The position numbers and the translations under genes were made by a program. The notes below the pieces were generated by a model that was not told where the DNA came from, searched no databases, and saw nothing but the letters and a program-made list of their open reading frames with translations. 64,000 nucleotides of DNA from Astropecten irregularis. Its lineage: Eukaryota > Echinodermata > Asteroidea > Paxillosida > Astropectinidae. Positions 62,118 to 64,000 of this stretch are shown here, one piece after another. The stretch spans positions 24,986,001 to 25,050,000 of the forward strand of contig OZ020244.1 of assembly GCA_963971285.1 (NCBI GenBank). Direction: 5' to 3'. Numbering within the stretch: position 1 is the stretch's first letter; each line of letters begins with the position of its first letter.

Positions 62118-64000
62118 TGCACTTTATCATCAGTGTCCCCTTTGGATATCTTAGAGAGGCTCTAAAGTTTATTCATCCCTCCAACAGATGTTCATCAACT
62201 TCACAAAGTCCTGCCAGGAAATCAAGGTATCAAGATGATATTAAGGGCCTTTTCCAAACCTTGGTTCCAGCTCAGGCTCGGGCTCTGGCTTAATTTCGTG
62301 AATCCATTCTAAAATATCCGGTATCAAAATAGAGGCTTTTGGCTGCGGTTCTCTGGTTTGAAAAGGAAAACAGAGTTTCAGCTTCAATGAAAAACCACAC
62401 ATGCTATTTTTTCTGCATATGACAGAGACGAAGCCGGAGCCGAGGTTTGGAAAAGGCACTACGTTTGAATCTGATGTTCTCAAGCCATTTAGGAGGACAG
62501 TTTGGCAACCAAGTGAAAACAAAGATAGGCATACTTTTATTACACAAAGGAAAGGTGATGACCATCTTATCAAAGCAGGACGAGAAAGCAGACTTTGTTT
62601 GTGGGATTAAGAACCCAATTTGGGTACGTGTCACTGCATGGTTTCTGCTGCATGTATGTTCCATTGGATAGCTCAAAACACCAGAATCTGTTAATATATT
62701 ACTCAATTTTTACCTTCAAAAGCAGAATAAGCAGTCCAAAGGATAGTCCTGCATTATCAAATTGAATGTATGACATACATCTAGACGCAATGTTCCCGGA
62801 ACCACCGGTAGGTGGCGCTGCACACGACTAGGGCTTTATCGGAACACTCTTAATTACTTTCGTAGAAAAAAATCCGGTAATGACCAAAAATGCCACAGAT
62901 ATGTATGTTGTAGTCAACATTTTGACATTGTATCGCATGGAACGCCTTAGAATGGTTTCAAGAGGGTTGGAAACGCTGAAAAACATACGAAACAGTATAT
63001 ACCTGAGCCAAAAAGTGGATTTTATTACTTTATTTAAATGACCTGTGACGTCACAACGAACGTCATCTTCGGCAGGTCTTCGGAAGCAACGTTTTCGGAA
63101 GCATTCGGATGCTCGGAAATGTGCAAATGCAAATGGGAAAGAATTCCACTGATCACCATTACGGAAAAAGGATTATATCCTCCAAGAGTTAACTTATTGG
63201 ATACAAATTATGATAAACCTCAATTTCAGGTGTGGAAAACTTGCGTAGAATATCTGAAAAGTGAGTTTTACAGGGTTCTTTTACCTACAAACTGTACAAA
63301 GCCAGTTTGCTCAAAACGCCCTCTGTTGGTTCTATAGAGTTGTGCACAAATTATGGTCATCAGTGGAATTCTTTCCGATAGGTGCACTAGGGCCTATTAG
63401 ACTAAACAACGGTGCCACATACTTTACATGATCCAATTCCAATTATAAAATGTCACAATTTCTGATAGGAAATTGGGGTGCAGCCTCAAGTTAAAAAAAG
63501 TGTGATCCTTAACTTAAGAGCCCTGTTTAAAATAGGGTTGTGAGAAAATGCATTATTTAAAATCACAGAAAAATTAATTACATTTAACAGGATTTTTTTT
63601 ATATGAAACTGGTATATTCTGTTCATCAATATACCATCAAGGTCCAAATTATGGAGAGCTGCGTTGCCAATTTGAACTTGCATTTCCTTGTCCAGAAGCC
63701 AAGGTATATGTGCCATGATTTCTGACACTCCATTGATTTATGCTACCCAGGCCCCCAGAGTCGCTAAAAAATATGCCAAAATAATTTTGTGGCTTGTGTA
63801 TGTTCCATTTTAGAAGAAATGCCGGCATCTCCCGAATTTACACTCCACTCCATTGACTGCCGTTCATTTCATCAATGGCTGGAGTCTAATATCTACGCCA
63901 TTGACTTTTGTACACACTAGAGTGGTGCGCACGGGAGCGCACGGACGGAATGGAGTTCAATTTCACGATATGGCCGAAATGGCCCGTTTTTATCAGGGCA
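62118..64000. other. Upstream region of plexin: no other gene seen
   Basis: It should contain the 5' untranslated region and promoter, but no TATA box, CpG-rich block or upstream exon could be assigned. It holds a foldback element at 62,245-62,458 and inverted pieces around 63,130-63,380 (GGAAAGAATTCCACTGATC against ATCAGTGGAATTCTTTCC), so the ORF at 63,038-63,337 probably lies in repeat DNA. Confidence 0.5.
62245..62458. repeat. GGGCCTTTTCCAAACC foldback just upstream of the plexin start
   Basis: GGGCCTTTTCCAAACCTTGG at the left and CGAGGTTTGGAAAAGGCAC at the right. Same family as 13,581 and 15,130. It lies about 130 bases upstream of the plexin ATG. Confidence 0.7.

Noticed and set aside
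63038-63337. 99-aa cysteine-containing ORF upstream of plexin
   Set aside because: No domain recognised, and it overlaps inverted repeats (GGAAAGAATTCCACTGATC / its inverse), so it is probably repeat sequence.

Overview
The window is animal genomic DNA with two unrelated parts. (1) Positions 1 to about 10,520 are the right-hand part of a Polinton/Maverick-type (adintovirus-like) DNA element. (2) Positions 13,043-62,117 hold one complete minus-strand plexin gene in 36 coding exons, with introns packed with foldback transposons, tRNA-derived repeats and minisatellites. A plexin this rich in introns, beside a Polinton, points to a metazoan. I lean towards a marine invertebrate deuterostome such as an echinoderm, with low confidence on the clade.

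Polinton part. The element is AT-rich and every reading frame is unbroken. From left to right it carries: an ORF cut by the window edge (1-903, -); four small proteins (930-2265, -), one of them a 36-residue membrane peptide; a packaging ATPase (2485-3090, -); a probable double jelly-roll major capsid protein (3107-4369, -); a small membrane/coiled-coil protein (4427-4849, +); a retroviral-type integrase (4857-5900, +); and a very large protein-primed family B DNA polymerase (5861-10450, -). The capsid, ATPase and small proteins are packed tightly, and most start a few bases downstream of a shared TATATA-N-TA motif. The left end, with its terminal repeat and possibly the protease and penton genes, lies outside the window.

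Plexin part. Joining the 36 exons by consensus splice sites gives an uninterrupted 1,893-residue protein with consistent phases throughout. In order it has a signal peptide, Sema domain, three PSI and about four IPT domains, a furin-type site, one membrane span, a split RasGAP domain with its arginines conserved and a Rho-GTPase-binding domain inserted, and a C-terminal PDZ-ligand motif. The furin-type site and the PDZ ligand favour a plexin-B type.

Introns. At least six families of short elements with inverted termini recur. The most abundant is flanked by TTAA. Some are nested inside one another, which gives relative insertion ages. There are also tRNA-Thr-like and tRNA-Leu-like SINE-type repeats, two degraded LINE fragments, a 60-bp minisatellite of about ten units, an intron 1 minisatellite of about 830 bp, and an (AAATGAAG)-type repeat touching the donor side of the transmembrane exon. 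No other host protein gene is supported. Positions 10,521-13,042 and 62,118-64,000 hold only repeats and unassigned sequence.
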